Below, piece by piece: positions 22,625 through 35,205 of a DNA stretch of 64,000 nt. Under the pieces are notes generated by a model. The model did not search any database. It was not told the origin of the DNA and was given only the letters and a program-made list of their open reading frames with translations. This DNA comes from Reclinomonas americana ATCC 50394 (lineage: Eukaryota > Jakobida > Jakobea > Jakobida): positions 85,375 to 149,374 of the forward strand of contig PS015059.1 in assembly GCA_048213135.1 (NCBI GenBank). The letters are read 5' to 3'. Position 1 is the first letter of the stretch, and every line of letters starts with the position of its first letter. The position numbers and the translations under genes are program-made.

Positions 22625-23209
22625 TCACCTCTCGCCATCCGCAGCCGGCCACCGCCGCTCAATCGCCCGCACCACCTCGCGCACCATGTCGTCCACCGGA
22701 ACCTCCAGCACATCCACCGCCACTGCATTCTCCTCCTGCTCATCCGGCTCCTCCAGCGTCGCAAACTGACTCGCCACCAGTGTCGCCGGCATAAAGTGTC
22801 CACGCCGCTCCGTCATGCGCCGCTCAATGAGCTCCCGTGATGCGCGCAGGTACACAAACCGCAGCAACAGCGACGGACACACATCTGCACCACCACCACC
22901 GCCGGTCTGTAGTCGCTGCCGGTACACGCGACGCAGTGCGGAGCAGGCGAGAATGGTGGTGGTCTTGTGCGCAGCAGCAGCAGAGTCGACAAGTGCATCG
23001 TGGAGCGCGTCGAGCCACGGCCACCTGTCGTCGTCTTGGAGGGGGATGCCGGCGGCCATCTTGGCCTTGTTGGCGGGTGGGTGGAAGTCGTCGGCGTCGA
23101 GCATGAGTGCGTCACCATAATGTGCGGCGAGTGCGGTGGCCACGGTGGTCTTGCCGCATCCGCACACACCCATGATGACGTATGCTGTGTCGGGGGAGGC
23201 CGGCTGCAT
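22625..23209 (-). CDS. IDNK: Gluconokinase
   Basis: A single exon of 194 codons from ATG at 23207-23209. The P-loop GVCGCGKTT lies at residues 14-22, followed by LDADDFHP, NKAKMAAGIPLQDDDRWPWL, CSALRRVYR, FVYL.A and RRGHFMPATLVASQFATLE, the diagnostic blocks of gluconokinase. The enzyme phosphorylates D-gluconate to 6-phosphogluconate using ATP, feeding the pentose phosphate pathway. Length is typical (about 180-200 aa). It is one of two intron-less protein genes in this window (the other is the doubtful 87-codon ORF at 7631-7894). It lies upstream of the fusion gene on the same strand and divergent from INTS3. Confidence 0.95.
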   Translation of the reverse strand: MQPASPDTAYVIMGVCGCGKTTVATALAAHYGDALMLDADDFHPPANKAKMAAGIPLQDDDRWPWLDALHDALVDSAAAAHKTTTILACSALRRVYRQRLQTGGGGGADVCPSLLLRFVYLRASRELIERRMTERRGHFMPATLVASQFATLEEPDEQEENAVAVDVLEVPVDDMVREVVRAIERRWPAADGER

Positions 23210-24028
23210 TCGTGAGGACGGAGGAGAGAGAGAGTGTGGGACAGAGGTGGTTGCACAGAGTCCGCGGGTGGTGTGGCAGCGAGCTTTTGATACAGTGCTA
23301 GTGTCGTGGAGTTTCTACAGCGGTCGGCTGCGACAGAGCGTGTGTGGAGTTGTGCAGACTGCGACGTCGACGTCGATCAACGTCGTGATTTTGATCTGCA
23401 TCCTTGCCAGAGGCCTTGTTCGTTCGCAATCGTACAACCACGACAGCATACCACCTTCATCAGAGTTCCATAACTGGAGGAGCTTGCACAGCGGATGAGA
23501 AAGCCGAGAAGTCGAAGTCGATCAGTTTTTTTGAGAATTCGATGTTGCTTCGCGTACGAGCCCCAACTGTTGGTTATTCTGCAAGTAGAATTCTCGCCCC
23601 ACCTTTCGCCTACATCCATCTCTTCAGGACCGCGCTGGTGAGGCGCTGAGCTCCGTGGTCAGTTGCAACATGTACAACGAATTTGAACGCTTTCGACCGC
23701 CGCACTCAGAGCCCCAGGCCTGCATACGGCACACGTACGCAGCGTACAGAGTGAGGCAGAGTACACTCCTCTGTGACGCCGGACCAACATGGGCCAGGAG
23801 CTTTCGCCTTCGAATTCAACTTGAGCAATATCGGATGATTTATCGCGCACCCCCTGCCGTTCCTGCAACCGCGTATCCCCTTCCACCGCATACGACGGTG
23901 CACTCCACGACGGCAAGAGGAAAAACAAGATATGGATATTGGGTTGCTCACGTGCGCGCGCAAAAAAAACGCACTCACAAACCCTCAGCGGAAATCCATT
24001 GACACACACGCGCGCGCGCAGCCACACA
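23210..24028. other. Divergent intergenic region, nothing recognised
   Basis: Between gluconokinase (-) and INTS3 (+). Short frames only, no repeats or RNA genes seen. It presumably contains both promoters. Confidence 0.5.
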
Positions 24029-27000
24029 ATGGCCTCGCCATTCAGCGCCACTGTGCAGCCGCCTTCCACAGCAGCAGCAGCACCACCACCTCCACAACAA
24101 CAACAACAACAGCAACAAGCAGGGGCGCAAGTGAACGTGCCCGTGTCGGCCATCTTTGCCCTCACGCACATCGACGAGCCCGTGGAAGCCGAAACAGTGC
24201 GTGACGAGGAGGCAGAGAGAGCACGTGCACACTCACTCACTCACTCACTCACTCACAGGCGTGGCGCAATGCCTACTCTATGATTGCTCCATTGTTGAGT
24301 GGCAAGGGAGCAAGTGTCGCCGATCGCGCGTTGCAGAGCAAGGTGCTGCGTGCACACCCGCACACTCCTCTCTCTCACACACACACATTCACTCACTGTG
24401 TGCGTGTCCATCAGGCACTGGAGGGTGCCAATCGCGAGGGATTCACCACTGTTGTCAATGGACTCTTTTATGCAATCATCAGTGGACAGCGACCATTCGA
24501 TCTCGTTGCGCTGCCATTCACATGCGATTCTACTGCCATTCTACTGCCTGCTTACTTGCCATCATCATCATCAACAACAACAGGGCTTTGCTGAGCTGAC
24601 GCTCGTCGACCAGGATCACTTCTCGTTGCTGGTCAAGAACCTCATGTTTCTGGTCATTGAGAAGTTTTCGAAATGCAAGCCTGCTGTTCGCGAGGCTGTT
24701 GCGTGTCTCTTGACTCTGTCTTTCATGAGAGCGTGTGCTCATCGCCTTCACGCTGCAGATTCTGCAGCTGTCGCAGCGACTGGTCGAGGTGGCGCCGGTC
24801 GAGTTGCCGCACTTGTACATCAATTTGTTCCGCAACTGTGTGACGGGCGACTCGTCGGCGGCCAATGTGCAACTCGTCGCGCGACTGGTGGGCACCATGT
24901 GTGCCGCACAGTTGCGTCACTTGCTTTCGGGTGTTTGTTGCGCGGCGTGCTGACGACAGCGTGTGTGTGCAGGGCGTTTCTGTTTAGCGACATGGAACTG
25001 ATGCGCGTGGTGGTGTACGCGTGTGTGCGCTTCATTCCGGAGCACATGCACATTGCCAAGGAGGTGTGCCGGCAGGAGATTGAGATTCTAGCCCTGGCGC
25101 TCGAGCACAAGGTAGAGTGCATGCTGTGCGCTGTGAATGCATTTCATCGCCCTCACGCTTCTCTTCAGCGCGACGATGTGAAGACCATTGGCCGCGACTT
25201 TTTCCGCCACTTTTGGTCCATTGTCTCGGTACGTCGCCGTGCGCTGTGCTCAATCCGCCACTTGCTTCCTCACCACAGCCCGTGTGTGCAGACATTCTCC
25301 TCGCAGCCGGCGCTAGAAGAGGAGTATCCCGAGTTCATGCCGATGTACAAGCGCATCCCCGAATCATTTCTGAAAGAAGTCTCCGAGACTCCCTCCTCGA
25401 AGCGCGTGTTGGCCTCGCGTCTCTCGGTGGAGATGGAGCGCCAGCTGCTGTTTATGATGAACAAGGTAGGTCTCTGAAGTGGTGCCTTTATCTCACCTCT
25501 TTTCCTCACATTCTCTCTATGTGTGTGTGCAACGCGCAGGTCAACATGGGCTACCAGGCACGTTATCAGCAATGGTTCCGCCAAAAGTTCCTCACCACCG
25601 AGGCTCCCGAGCGACTCGTCATGGACATTATTCGGTGCGCAACGCGTGCAGTTTTTTCTTTATTCGCTTCTCCTCACGTGTCCCTCGCAGATTCATCATC
25701 ATGTGCTTCTTCCCCACCAATCAGCAACTCGGCTCGAGTCTCATCAAGCGCTGGGCCATGATCCGATGGCTTTTTGAGTTCATCTACCAGCGCTTCAAGG
25801 GGCGTCAGCTGCACGACCAGAGCCTGGCCGCCCTGCAGTCTCTCTTCCTCGACTGGATCTATTTCAATCCGGAGCGCGACAACATTATGCATTTGGGTGC
25901 GCTGACGACGGCCTGCTCACCACCATTTGTTCCATGTCGCGTCTCACTCCCTTTCACAGAACCCGGCATCCTGGTCATCACGAACACGCTGATGCCGGCC
26001 AACGAGCAATTCAAGCTTGCCGAGCACGCGCTCGACTACCTGGTCGACACGTGTGAACGAGATGCCAGCTTCCGGCTCAAGGTGTCGCAAGCCATGCGAT
26101 TGGTGGTGGAGAAGCGCGTCGTACGCTCCCTCAGTGACATCTACCGCTCTCGACTACCGGGGGCGCTGCGCGACCGCCTGTACCTCTTGTTCCCCGAGTA
26201 CTGTGACCCCACGGGCGCGGGGCCTTCGTCTCCGGTCGGCGGCGCATCGTCGTCCGCCACCCCACCCGCGTCACCCTTCGCGCAAAGTGCGCCACCACCG
26301 CCACAACAGCAGCAAGTGTCCCCTGGCGCACCTCCTCCGCCCAATCAGCCGTCGCAACCGCCACCCCACACTTCTGCAGCGGCAGCAGCAGCAGCAGCGG
26401 CGGCGGCAGCGGCGGCGGCTTCTGGTGCACCTCAGCAGACCACGATGCTGCTCATGTCGGGATCTCCAATGGTATCGCCGGCTGTGTTGGCATCGGGTGG
26501 ACCAATGAGTCGGCCGATGCGCACGTCGCCGGTTCCGCAGGGCGGAGCCGCACACTCGCGAGATCCCTCTCCAGTTGCGTGCACTCGCAGTCTCGCACGT
26601 GACGACTGCACGCAGTGTCTGACCATGTGCGATCAGGTCCGGTTAATGGACATGGATGGCGCACCTCGTGTTCCCCCTGCCGCTCCGCCAACGCTGAGCG
26701 CAACAGGCGCTTCGCCAAGTCCCTCGCCGACTCCACCCTCGCGATCACCGACACTGAAGCCGCGCAGCTCACCTTCGCCGACTGTGCCGGGCAGGTCACC
26801 AACTCTGCGTCCGGCGCCAACCGCCGCCGCACCGTTGGCCCCACTGGCTCCTCTCCCTTCCTCTGCTCCTCTTGCTGCGCCAGCACTGTCAGTACCGCCG
26901 CCACCACCTCCGCCAGCGCCAGCTGCACCGCCTGCACCACCCGCACCACCACCGGTGCGCAAACCGAGCGCCGAGGATTTGCAGGCACTGATGAGCAAGG

Positions 27001-30000
27001 CTGCCAGCGACGAGGATGAGCTTGCCGAGGTTTGTGCATTTGTCAAGAGAAAGAGAAACTTGTCTCTGTGCGATTGACACGTGATGTCGACGCAGAGTGG
27101 CAATTTGGAGGACGACACGGCGGATTTGGAGAATGCTTGGGCGCGCATGAAGGAGACATCGGAGACCATGTCGTCCGAGGACGATGACATGGGTGAAGGG
27201 TGTGTGTACGCCTTCACGTCCCCTCGTCATCTCCTGTGAATATCCCTTCACCTTTCACGTGCGCGCAGTGCATCGGCCGCCTCGTCCTCCGCCAGCAACG
27301 GTGGCAGCAGTTTGTACGAGCACGAAGAAGAGTTGCCACGACGCCGGTCGTTTGCCGCCGCACCCAGTGGCCCCTCCCTCGCCAGCCTGTCCGAATCGGT
27401 GCATGTGCTGTCGTTCCGTGCGTTCCCCGAGGGCATTCCGGCCACCCTCTCGGTGTTTGCGCCGCAGCCGGCAGAGGTTTTCCATTCTTTTTTTGTTCCT
27501 GTCCAGACGGCAGTCGCACGCACGCTGACGGTTTGCTGCAGATCCTCGAAGCACTCTCTTTGCATCCGTACGGATCGTCGTCGTACACGGCCAATGTGGA
27601 GTCGGAGGTGCGGCCGGCATTGGAGCGCATGTTTGTGTCATTCCTCTCGATGGTAAGCGTGTTCGCTACCGTGCGCGCATGTGCTTGTATAGATAAGGAT
27701 GCTCACATTGCGGTAGTCGGCGGTGGTGTGCACATCCGAGGTGATTTCGGATCTGGCGCTCTTCTTGGTGCGCTGTGCCAGCCACGAGCTGAACCACGCC
27801 GACAAGCTCCTTCGACGCGCGGCCGAGTTCCGTCTCGTGTCATTTCTCGATTTGCTGTTGAGCGAGGTTGATCGACACTGGGAGGTGCGTCTGGCGCTCG
27901 AGATGTCGCGCTGGTTGTCGAGGAGGACTCACCATGCGCACGCACACACGCAGAACTCCAAATCCCTCCGTCTGACCGACCTGTACGTTAAGCTGCGTGA
28001 GCACGAACCGGCGGTCGGTTACTCGTTCCTGTACTACCTGCTGCGCAAGTACAAGGCGATTGTGTTGGAGCCCGTGGTGCGCTCGCCGCAGTCGGTCGCA
28101 TACTGCATCGATGTGTCGTACTCGATTCTGGACGACGAGATCGACGTGGACAAGCTGGCGCCATACTTTTCCTTTGCCCCCAAGGTCGCAGCGCAGCGTA
28201 CCGAGGGCCTCTGCCATGATTTGGAGGTGCGTACTGCTCTGTGCGCCATCGGTAGATACGTTGTTGACTCAAAGAGTGCGCAGTGCTGTTGTGCCGACGA
28301 TCTGCAACTGTCGACGGTGCTGGCCAAGTGCATCACCCATCTGGCGGAGGTGCTGGAGGTGGACCATCACACGGTCCTGTTGTACTCGATCGGGCTGCTG
28401 AATCCGCGGCAGATGGATGCGCTGATCACGGATATTGTGGCGCTGCGTTTGATGCCGTTCTCCAACTTTGAGTTTAAGGATTTTGCCGATATCATAGGTG
28501 GGTGCGGGAGGGGGATTAGAAGGGGAAGGGAGGCAGCGAGGAAAGTAGGGAAGTGAGATAGGGGCAGAGAAATGCGAGCAGTCTCGAAACTCTCGCTGTG
28601 CTGCTGACCATGCTTTGTCGCGCCGCAGTACGGAGTGTCGAGCTGGACATGTTTGGCCAGGAGTGTTTCTGGAAGTGCGTCCACACCTACATGGTCACTG
28701 CTGAGGTTCACAAGGAACTGCTGCCGCTGTGGCTGATGGTGGTCGAGCACGCCAACTTTGAGTACCGAGGTGAGGCGTGTTGTCATGTTTCACGTCTGGG
28801 TTGCGTCACATGCGCACACACGCACACATACAGATCACTCGGTGCTCTACGCCAATCTCCTGACCCTCGTCATGCACTCGGAGTTTGCACTGAAGAAGGT
28901 GTATGTGGATCGCATGCTGGACGGCTTCCTCCGCCAGTGTGTGCACCTCAACATTCCGATGGTCGAGGCGGGCGGTGGCGGTCTTACGCAGCCACTGGAG
29001 TTTGTCATTGCCCTGCTGTGTCTGTTGATGCAGCCGGGCAGTGCCGCCGGTCGACACGTGGTCACCGCGCTCTCGAACGCGCTCGTCGACAAGAAGAACG
29101 CCTCCCGCGTACAGTACCTCATCACCATGCTCAAGTACTTGAGAAGGTGGGTGATAGAAGAAATGGGAGTGGGGTGATTGTGAGTGCCGATCTCCCTTTT
29201 GTGATATGCGCAGGCGAGACGACACGGTGTTCCAGGAGGAGAGCATGTCGACAGCACTGCAAAAGCTGCAGGTGCGACGGGTGATTGATCAGGAGACGCT
29301 GCACTTTTTGTGTCCAGTGGTGGCGGGAGGTGAGTGCGGAGAGGGGCAAGGGGTGGGGGAATGAGCAAAGAGTGGGTATGAGGAGGGGGTTGAGTGGAGA
29401 GGTGGCATAGAAAAGTGGCTTGGCGTAGAATGGAAGGACTCAGCTGCGGAGGTAGCAAGGGCGTAGAGTTAGACACGAGAGCTGGGAAAGCAAGTGACCT
29501 TGCGAAGAACAAGGACATGGCAGTCGTGGCATAGAATGGAAGGACTGAGCTGCCGATTACTAGGGAGTAGCAAGTCAGATCGGAAGGTAGAAGGCGAGTG
29601 AGCTTGCAAGAGATGCCAGGCGTGGCAACGGAATGGAAGGACTGAACGATTACAAGGGAGAAAAGAAGTCAGATACGAAGGTAGCAAGGCGCGTGAGACA
29701 GGCGTGGCAGCAGTCAATGATTGGAAAGGCGCAGCTGGAAAAATGAGTAAGCTGCCGATGGATGAGGAGCAACAAACGATGGAGCAGAGTGCAAAGATTG
29801 TGCTGGGGCATCGAAGGAGCTGCAATAGTTCGTAGAGTCTGAGTGCCTCTTCACAGGACGGAAAGGCAAGCGCAACGCGCAAGAGATGGAAGACGAACGT
29901 AACGCGTCTGCCGACTCGGATGAAGACGATGGCAACGAATCACCTCCACGAGCAGTTGCGCGTACACGCTCTCTATCTCTCTGTTTCTCCAATAGTGCCT

Positions 30001-30080
30001 CAATCGTTCCCCTCCATCCCCTGCAGGGCGACGACACGGAACGCGAAGAGACGGCGACCAAGAGAAGGAAACTGCGGTGA
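24029..30080 (+). CDS. INTS3: Integrator complex subunit 3
   Basis: Twenty-three exons (24029-24196, 24259-24342, 24415-24504, 24584-24697, 24759-24910, 24973-25111, 25169-25228, 25292-25465, 25540-25634, 25691-25896, 25960-26573, 26637-27029, 27096-27199, 27269-27476, 27542-27652, 27717-27884, 27954-28226, 28284-28497, 28629-28769, 28834-29146, 29214-29329, 29857-29954, 30027-30080) give 1362 aa. INTS3 blocks: LFYAIISG, LTLVDQDHFSLLVKNLMFLV, FLFSDMELMRVVVY, VNMGYQARYQQWFRQKFL, RWAMIRWLFEFIY, FLDWIYFNPERDNIMHLEP and EKRVVRSLSDIY, in human order. INTS3 is the SOSS/Integrator scaffold linking snRNA 3' processing and DNA repair. A long Pro/Ala/Gln-rich insert (about residues 400-650) separates the two helical halves. 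The tail is acidic and ends KRRKLR, a likely nuclear localisation signal. Five introns use GTTGCG donors. Confidence 0.93.
29400..29700. repeat. Degenerate tandem repeat in penultimate-but-one INTS3 intron
   Basis: Units of roughly 100 bp carry GAATGGAAGGACT near 29428, 29534 and 29632, each followed by AGCTGC/GATTAC variants and AGGTAGCAAGG-like sequence. The 527-nt intron 29330-29856 owes its length to these copies. Confidence 0.7.
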
Positions 30081-30166
30081 CTGACCCGGTTAGATCAAGT
30101 AGCACAATGAAAAAACGCGAAACCACACAAACAAAAGAGTTGTACAAAGCAAAGAGGCGCCCCCTT

Positions 30167-30935
30167 TCAGTAGGTGTACACTGCGTAGATTGTGGCGTGG
30201 CAGAAGAGCTTCTGATTCATGAAAAAGTCGCTGGCGTACTCGTCCGAGTGTGAGTCCCAGAAGCATCGCGTGGCCAGACTGTGACGAAATGCAAGGGAGG
30301 TGGCAAGTTGAGAAGCTCCATCTTGCAGTGAGACAGGGAAAGAGAGATTACAGAAGAGCGAGGGGAGGAGGCAGATAGTGGGCAGGAGACAAGAAGATCA
30401 GTGGTCTTCTTGCACCAAACAACAACAAGGAATAGTGGACGGGAGACAAGCAGTGAGACGATCTGTTCGTTCTTCCTTCACGCAAGAAATGAGGCAGCCC
30501 TTGTCTCACCGAAACAACGAAAGAACTGTGAGCAAGAGACGAGGCGATGGACGATCCCTCAGCAAGGGAAAAGAATGAAGCAGTCCTTCTTGTAACACAC
30601 AAAAGACAGCAAGCGACAGGAAGATCAGCGGTCTTCATCGTGAGGCATTCAGGAAACTTCTTGCACCACACAAGGAACCGCGATCTCCTCCTCAGCAGCA
30701 GTCCTTGTCTCACCGAACGGACAGAGAAGCACCTTGGGCAGCAGACAACAAGCGGAACGAGTCTTCCTCGAGAGTTCACAGCAGTGCGAGCGAACGAAGC
30801 CTCTCATCCCAAACACAGAAGACAGGGGACAGTGGTTACGAGACAAGGAGATGAGCGATCTCTTCAAAAAGAGAGAGTATTCAAGGGTGAGAGAGGAAGC
30901 GGAGCGCAGGCGATGGAGAGCAGGAGAACAAGAAG

Positions 30936-30968
<33 letters not shown>

Positions 30969-31581
30969 CCACACAGGAGACAGGGGACAGTGGGCACGAA
31001 ACAAGGAGATGAGCGATCACTTCAAAGAGAGAGAGAGAGAGAGAGAGAGTACTCAAGTGCGAGAGAGGAAGCAGAACACAGGCGATGGGGGCAGGAGAAC
31101 AAGCAGTCTCTCTTTCTCTCTCTCTCTCTCTCTTCCCACTCTCAACCGTCTCCCTCCTCTCCCTCCCTCCTTCCCACCCCCTCTCTCCCCCCTCTCTCCC
31201 CTTTGACTCACCGACATCCCTCTCCACGCTGCTCGCCCAGCAACACATGCACCAGGATCTTGTACCGTGAGTTGGCGCCCATCTTCTCTCGCATCTGCGT
31301 CAACACAATCAGCAACTCTTACTCTCTCTCTTTGCCTCTCTCAATGCAGACCTTGTCTCTCAGCTGCTCAGAGATATCTCGCGTCAACTCGCCCGCCTCA
31401 TCGTTCTTGTACTCGACGTTACTCAGCCGATCGCGCAGTGTCTCTGCAATCACTGCGCGAGCCTCCTTTGGTCGAAATCTGCAAACACAAACACACACAA
31501 AGTGAGCACACAGAGAAAGAGACAGAAGTGTGGGTTTGTAGGTACACACCGCTCGTCAAACTTGGGCCCGATTGTGCTCAT
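30167..31581 (-). CDS. Tctex-type dynein light chain (DYNLT2/TCTEX1D2-like)
   Basis: Exons (minus) 31581-31550, 31478-31352, 31294-31212 and 30278-30167 encode 117 residues from ATG at 31579-31581. The pattern FRPKEARAVIAETL, then YKILVHVLLGEQRGEG, then CFWDSHSDEYASDFF and LFCHATIYAVYTY follows the Tctex1 fold; the HVLLGEQ...CFWD...D..F....LFC series favours the TCTEX1D2 branch, an intraflagellar/cytoplasmic dynein-2 light chain, over DYNLT1. The branch assignment is tentative. If correct, the organism probably makes cilia or flagella at some stage (inference). Intron 3 is 933 nt and repeat-rich. The gene converges on INTS3 with 86 nt between stops. Confidence 0.85.
30300..31200. repeat. Repeat-rich intron of the dynein light chain gene
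   Basis: Two related segments are visible: CCTTGTCTCACCGAA at about 30497 and 30703, and ACAGGGGACAGTGG with ACAAGGAGATGAGCGATC at about 30822-30860 and 30970-31018. (TC)n, (GA)n and CCCT-rich runs fill the rest. Confidence 0.7.
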
Positions 31582-32287
31582 TTGCTTTGCGCGCGCGCGA
31601 AAAACGGCACTGGTGTTGGTTGGTTTGCGCGGACGATGGAATGGTGGATTTTTTACATAACGCGTCGTGTTGAGACTGGGGCGGCGATCTGTACGTGCGG
31701 ATGTATGGCATCGAGAGTGCGCAGCGCGGGTGGAGAAGGCTGCAACAAAAGACCCTGCACTGCACGGCTGCAACGAATTCGAATTCGAATTCGATCCGCA
31801 AAGGAAATCGAAGGCATCCAGGTCCGATTGAATTCGGGAACGTGACCAAGTAAACCTTAGAGCTATGAGTACTGAATGTCGTCCAAGCGTGTGCCCTCGT
31901 TTGGCCTCACGTCCAAAGCCTCGAAACCCCTTCCACGAATTCGCAAATTCGACTCCTTCACGTCGTTGCAGATCTGGCGTACGCACGAGCACATGCAACG
32001 GCTTGCAGCCCAACCGCACCTGCAGAGCCTCCGGATCCGGCCGGCGCCCAGTCCAGTTGCAGAAACGGTTTTCGCAAGTCGTGTCCAGATCGGTCGCCAT
32101 TGTGCCAGATCGTGCCCCAAACGCGTCTCCAGGATGAGTGCGACGAATGGCGTCATAATGTATACGATGCGAGATGTTCTTGTCAGGGGTTTGTCGTGTT
32201 TGGCTATCTCCGGGACTTTGGCCAAGAGCTATTTTTGACCCCGATCGCACAATTCATTTCACACATCGCCCCCCTTCTACGCGAACC
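31582..32287. promoter_or_regulatory. Divergent intergenic region
   Basis: Lies between the starts of the dynein light chain (-) and the PPR-like gene (+). Three consecutive GAATTC units occur at about 31776-31793. No gene supported; it presumably houses both promoters. Confidence 0.4.
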
Positions 32288-34326
32288 ATGTTTGCAGCGC
32301 GATTGCGCCCGACGCACGCCGTCGGCGCCACACCCGGCGTGGTGTGGACGCCCTTTGGCGTGTACGCAGGGTGGATCAGCACCGCGCCCACAGCTTCGGG
32401 AGCCGCCGCCGCGACCGCGGCCGCCGCCACTGCAGCCTCGTCGGGTCACGCACAACAGCAGCCGGCGGTGCTGCTGGAGACACTGCAGACGCTCGCCTCT
32501 CCACCACCACCCACCACATCGCAAACCGCAGCGGCCGCGGCTGCTGTGCTGGCCATGCCCGCGGCTCCACACGCTATGCAATCGTCAATGTACCACGGAG
32601 GCACGTGGTACCCGCCGCAGCCGGCGCCCGCTATGTACTACCCGTGTGTGTACTACGCACCGCCACCGCCACCACCACCAGCCGCGGTGGCGCACATGTT
32701 TGCTCCGCTGATGGCCACGGCCGCACCCACCGCCACGTACTACTCAACCATGGCGACTGCTGCCTCGAATGCGGTGGCAGGGGCACCGCCACCACCACCA
32801 CCGCCTATGAGCGGTGACAAAGGTGTGTGTGTGTGTTTGCGTATGTGAGCATGAGGAGATGGCCGACGACACTTTCGACTCACTCTCCTCTTGTGCAGCG
32901 AAACTGTCTGTTCCGCAGCAGTTTAGCGCATTGCAGCGAAAGTTGGCCGGCTCATCCAAGGCCTCGCTGAGTGAGTTGCACGAGATGATTCGCTCGTGCA
33001 ACTCGCCGCGTGACTTGGACTATGTGCTTCAAATGGCCAAACAGTTGCGCCGCTTGCGTTGTGCATGCCTTCCGTTGGTGGCTGGCTTCTCACTCCCTCT
33101 CGTGTGTGCGGTGCAGGTTCCGCGAGAAGATGATCCCGACCACGGCGGAGACTCTGACGCACTTCATTCAGGCATCGTGCCGCCTCGATGTCCCAGAGAT
33201 GGGCCTCGATGCTGTCAAGCGCCACAAGGAACTGGGTGAGTTCTCAGCACGCCTTCTCACCGCTGAACGCAAGTCACTCATTTTTCCCCTTTCTTTGCGT
33301 TATGCAAGGTCTCGGTTTCCCGTCGCACCGCAATCTGAACTATTTGCTGTTCCGCTTCGCGGCTGTTGACAAGAACACGGAGCTGACGCGCGAGGTGTAC
33401 GAAGTGTTTTTGAAGTCGAATGTCCTCCCCGATCGTCGTGCCACCGACGTACTGCTCCGCCACTTCATCTACAAGCATGAGTATGCGGCCACGTTGCCCA
33501 TTTTCAATGTTGCGTCAGTCACTCACAGCTTACTGTTCTTGGTCTCTCTTCTTGTGCGAGGCTCTCTCTCTCCCTCTCCCTCTCCCTCTCCTCTCCCTCT
33601 CCTCTCCCTCTCCTCTCCCTCTCCTCTCCCTCTCCCTTCCCTCACCCCCGCCCTCACCTTTCCCCACCCACCCACAGGAGCTGTGCGAGCTGTACGAGAA
33701 CGCCTCGTCGGCAATGCTGTCGTCGGTGTCGGACAGCGACAGTGACAGCGGCGACGATCACCCGTCGCCGTCGTCGTCCCACTCGGAACTGTCGTCGGTG
33801 GCTGGCTCGTCGTCGGCCGGTTCGTCGTCGCTCGGATCGCTGTCGTCGACCGCCACCCGCTCGGCGCGCCCGTTCCTGCACAAGACCCTCGTGTTGCTGG
33901 TCGCTGCACTGCACTCGGCTGATTTGCACGCCGAAGTCTTGCAGCTCATGCAGCGGCTGCAGTCGGGGGCCAGTGGCATGGGCTACCGCACCGGCGGCGT
34001 GCTCGGTCAGTTTGAGAGCTGGGCCCTGGCGCGCTCGGGTGACGTGAGCGGCGCCGTGAATGCATTCGAAGCGTCTCTGGCACCAAAGGGTGAGTGCCTT
34101 TTATTACCTGCACCAAGCGTCCTCGTTGCTGTCGCGCGATTGCTGACGTTGTCTTTCTTCTTCTTCTTGTGTAGACACCCGACCCCATGAGGATGTCTCG
34201 GCATTCCTCCTGGAGCAGACGCGTGCCGACAGTGCGCTTCACACGCGTGTCGGCCGCGCCCTGTCGTCGGCTGGCTTCCCCCTGTCGGACAAGCTGAGCT
34301 CGGCCGTGGCTTCGGCCTCGGCTTGA
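32288..34326 (+). CDS. PPR-like helical-repeat protein, probable organellar
   Basis: Exons 32288-32822, 32899-33043, 33117-33235, 33309-33508, 33678-34089 and 34175-34326 give 520 residues. The N-terminus MFAARLRPTHAVGATPGVVW is basic and lacks acids, as in mitochondrial presequences (inference). It is followed by an Ala/Pro/Tyr low-complexity region to about residue 178. The middle has paired helices of about 35 residues (DLDYVLQMAKQ, TAETLTHFIQASCRLDVPEM, NLNYLLFRFAAVDKNTELTR, ATDVLLRHFIYKHEYAATL) resembling pentatricopeptide repeats. A serine/aspartate linker and a last helical part (LGQFESWALARSGDVSGAVNAF) follow. A mitoribosomal or RNA-processing PPR role is possible but unproven. Donors at 33044 and 33509 are GTTGCG. 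Confidence 0.65.
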
Positions 34327-35205
34327 GCTTCCGCTTCTGTCTCTCCTTTCGGCTTGTGTGTGCTGCGCTTCACGCGCGCGTGCCCACGCGTTTGCACGGA
34401 CACAGCTGGCAACCTACCACTTTGTTTGATTGTTAATTAGTCTTATCTTCCCCCTTGCTGCTTTTCTCGTCACTTGTGCTTGTCGTCGCTGCCGCCGCAG
34501 CCGCCAACCGTCCACACGCCACACTGCCAAGTTCGTATTGTTGAGTGCTTTTTCTCTATGGATCCGGCACTCGCTCAGTGTCTCTTTCCCGTCTCGTGAT
34601 ATTCGCACCGTGCGCACGCTCTCTCTCTGTTCTCGTGGGATGGCGGGGGGAGGAGAAGGGTGGCTGGTGCGGGCGCAGAGTTGGTGACCGGCGACTATGA
34701 TGATTTCCCTGCCCTTCCAAGCTGTGGTTGATAGTCCGGCTTGGGGGGGGGACGCGGGAAACTCCTGGCACCTCTGCGTTTCGCACAGCCACCTTGTCTT
34801 CTTCTCTCTCTCTGTGCCTTCTCCACTCGTCTCGTCGCATGTTGTTGGTGGGCTGGAAGTGTTTGTGGGACACTGCTATTGTTTTTTGTAGGTCTCTCTT
34901 TTCTTGGTGTCTGTGTTTCGTGTGGCAATGGCGGTGTTGGCGGCGGTGGCGGCGGCGAGCACAAAGGGAAAGCAAGGGGAGTATGGTGGTTGCCTGTTCG
35001 TCGACGTGCGTGTGCGTGTGTGTGGTTGCGTGCCGCATGGGTGTACCGACGGGAGTGAAACAGACAAATACGAATGCTGCGACGTGCAGAAATTTTTCCT
35101 CTTTTTTATTCCACCAACAGACAGCCTCCCCAAACGCGGAGAACACATCCGTGTAAGAAAGCAAGTGATCACAGGCTAGCCGAGCGGGCACGAGGGATCC
35201 ACCGC
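34327..35205. other. Convergent intergenic region, nothing recognised
   Basis: Nearly 0.9 kb of pyrimidine-rich sequence between two 3' ends, unusually long for this compact window. It has (G)n at 34743-34751, GGCGGT repeats at 34930-34955 and short frames without family resemblance. Confidence 0.5.

Noticed and set aside
26131-27217. Antisense Pro/Ala/Arg-rich ORFs opposite INTS3
   Set aside because: GC-rich low-complexity coding sequence opens all frames; the sense frame carries the conserved INTS3 flanks.
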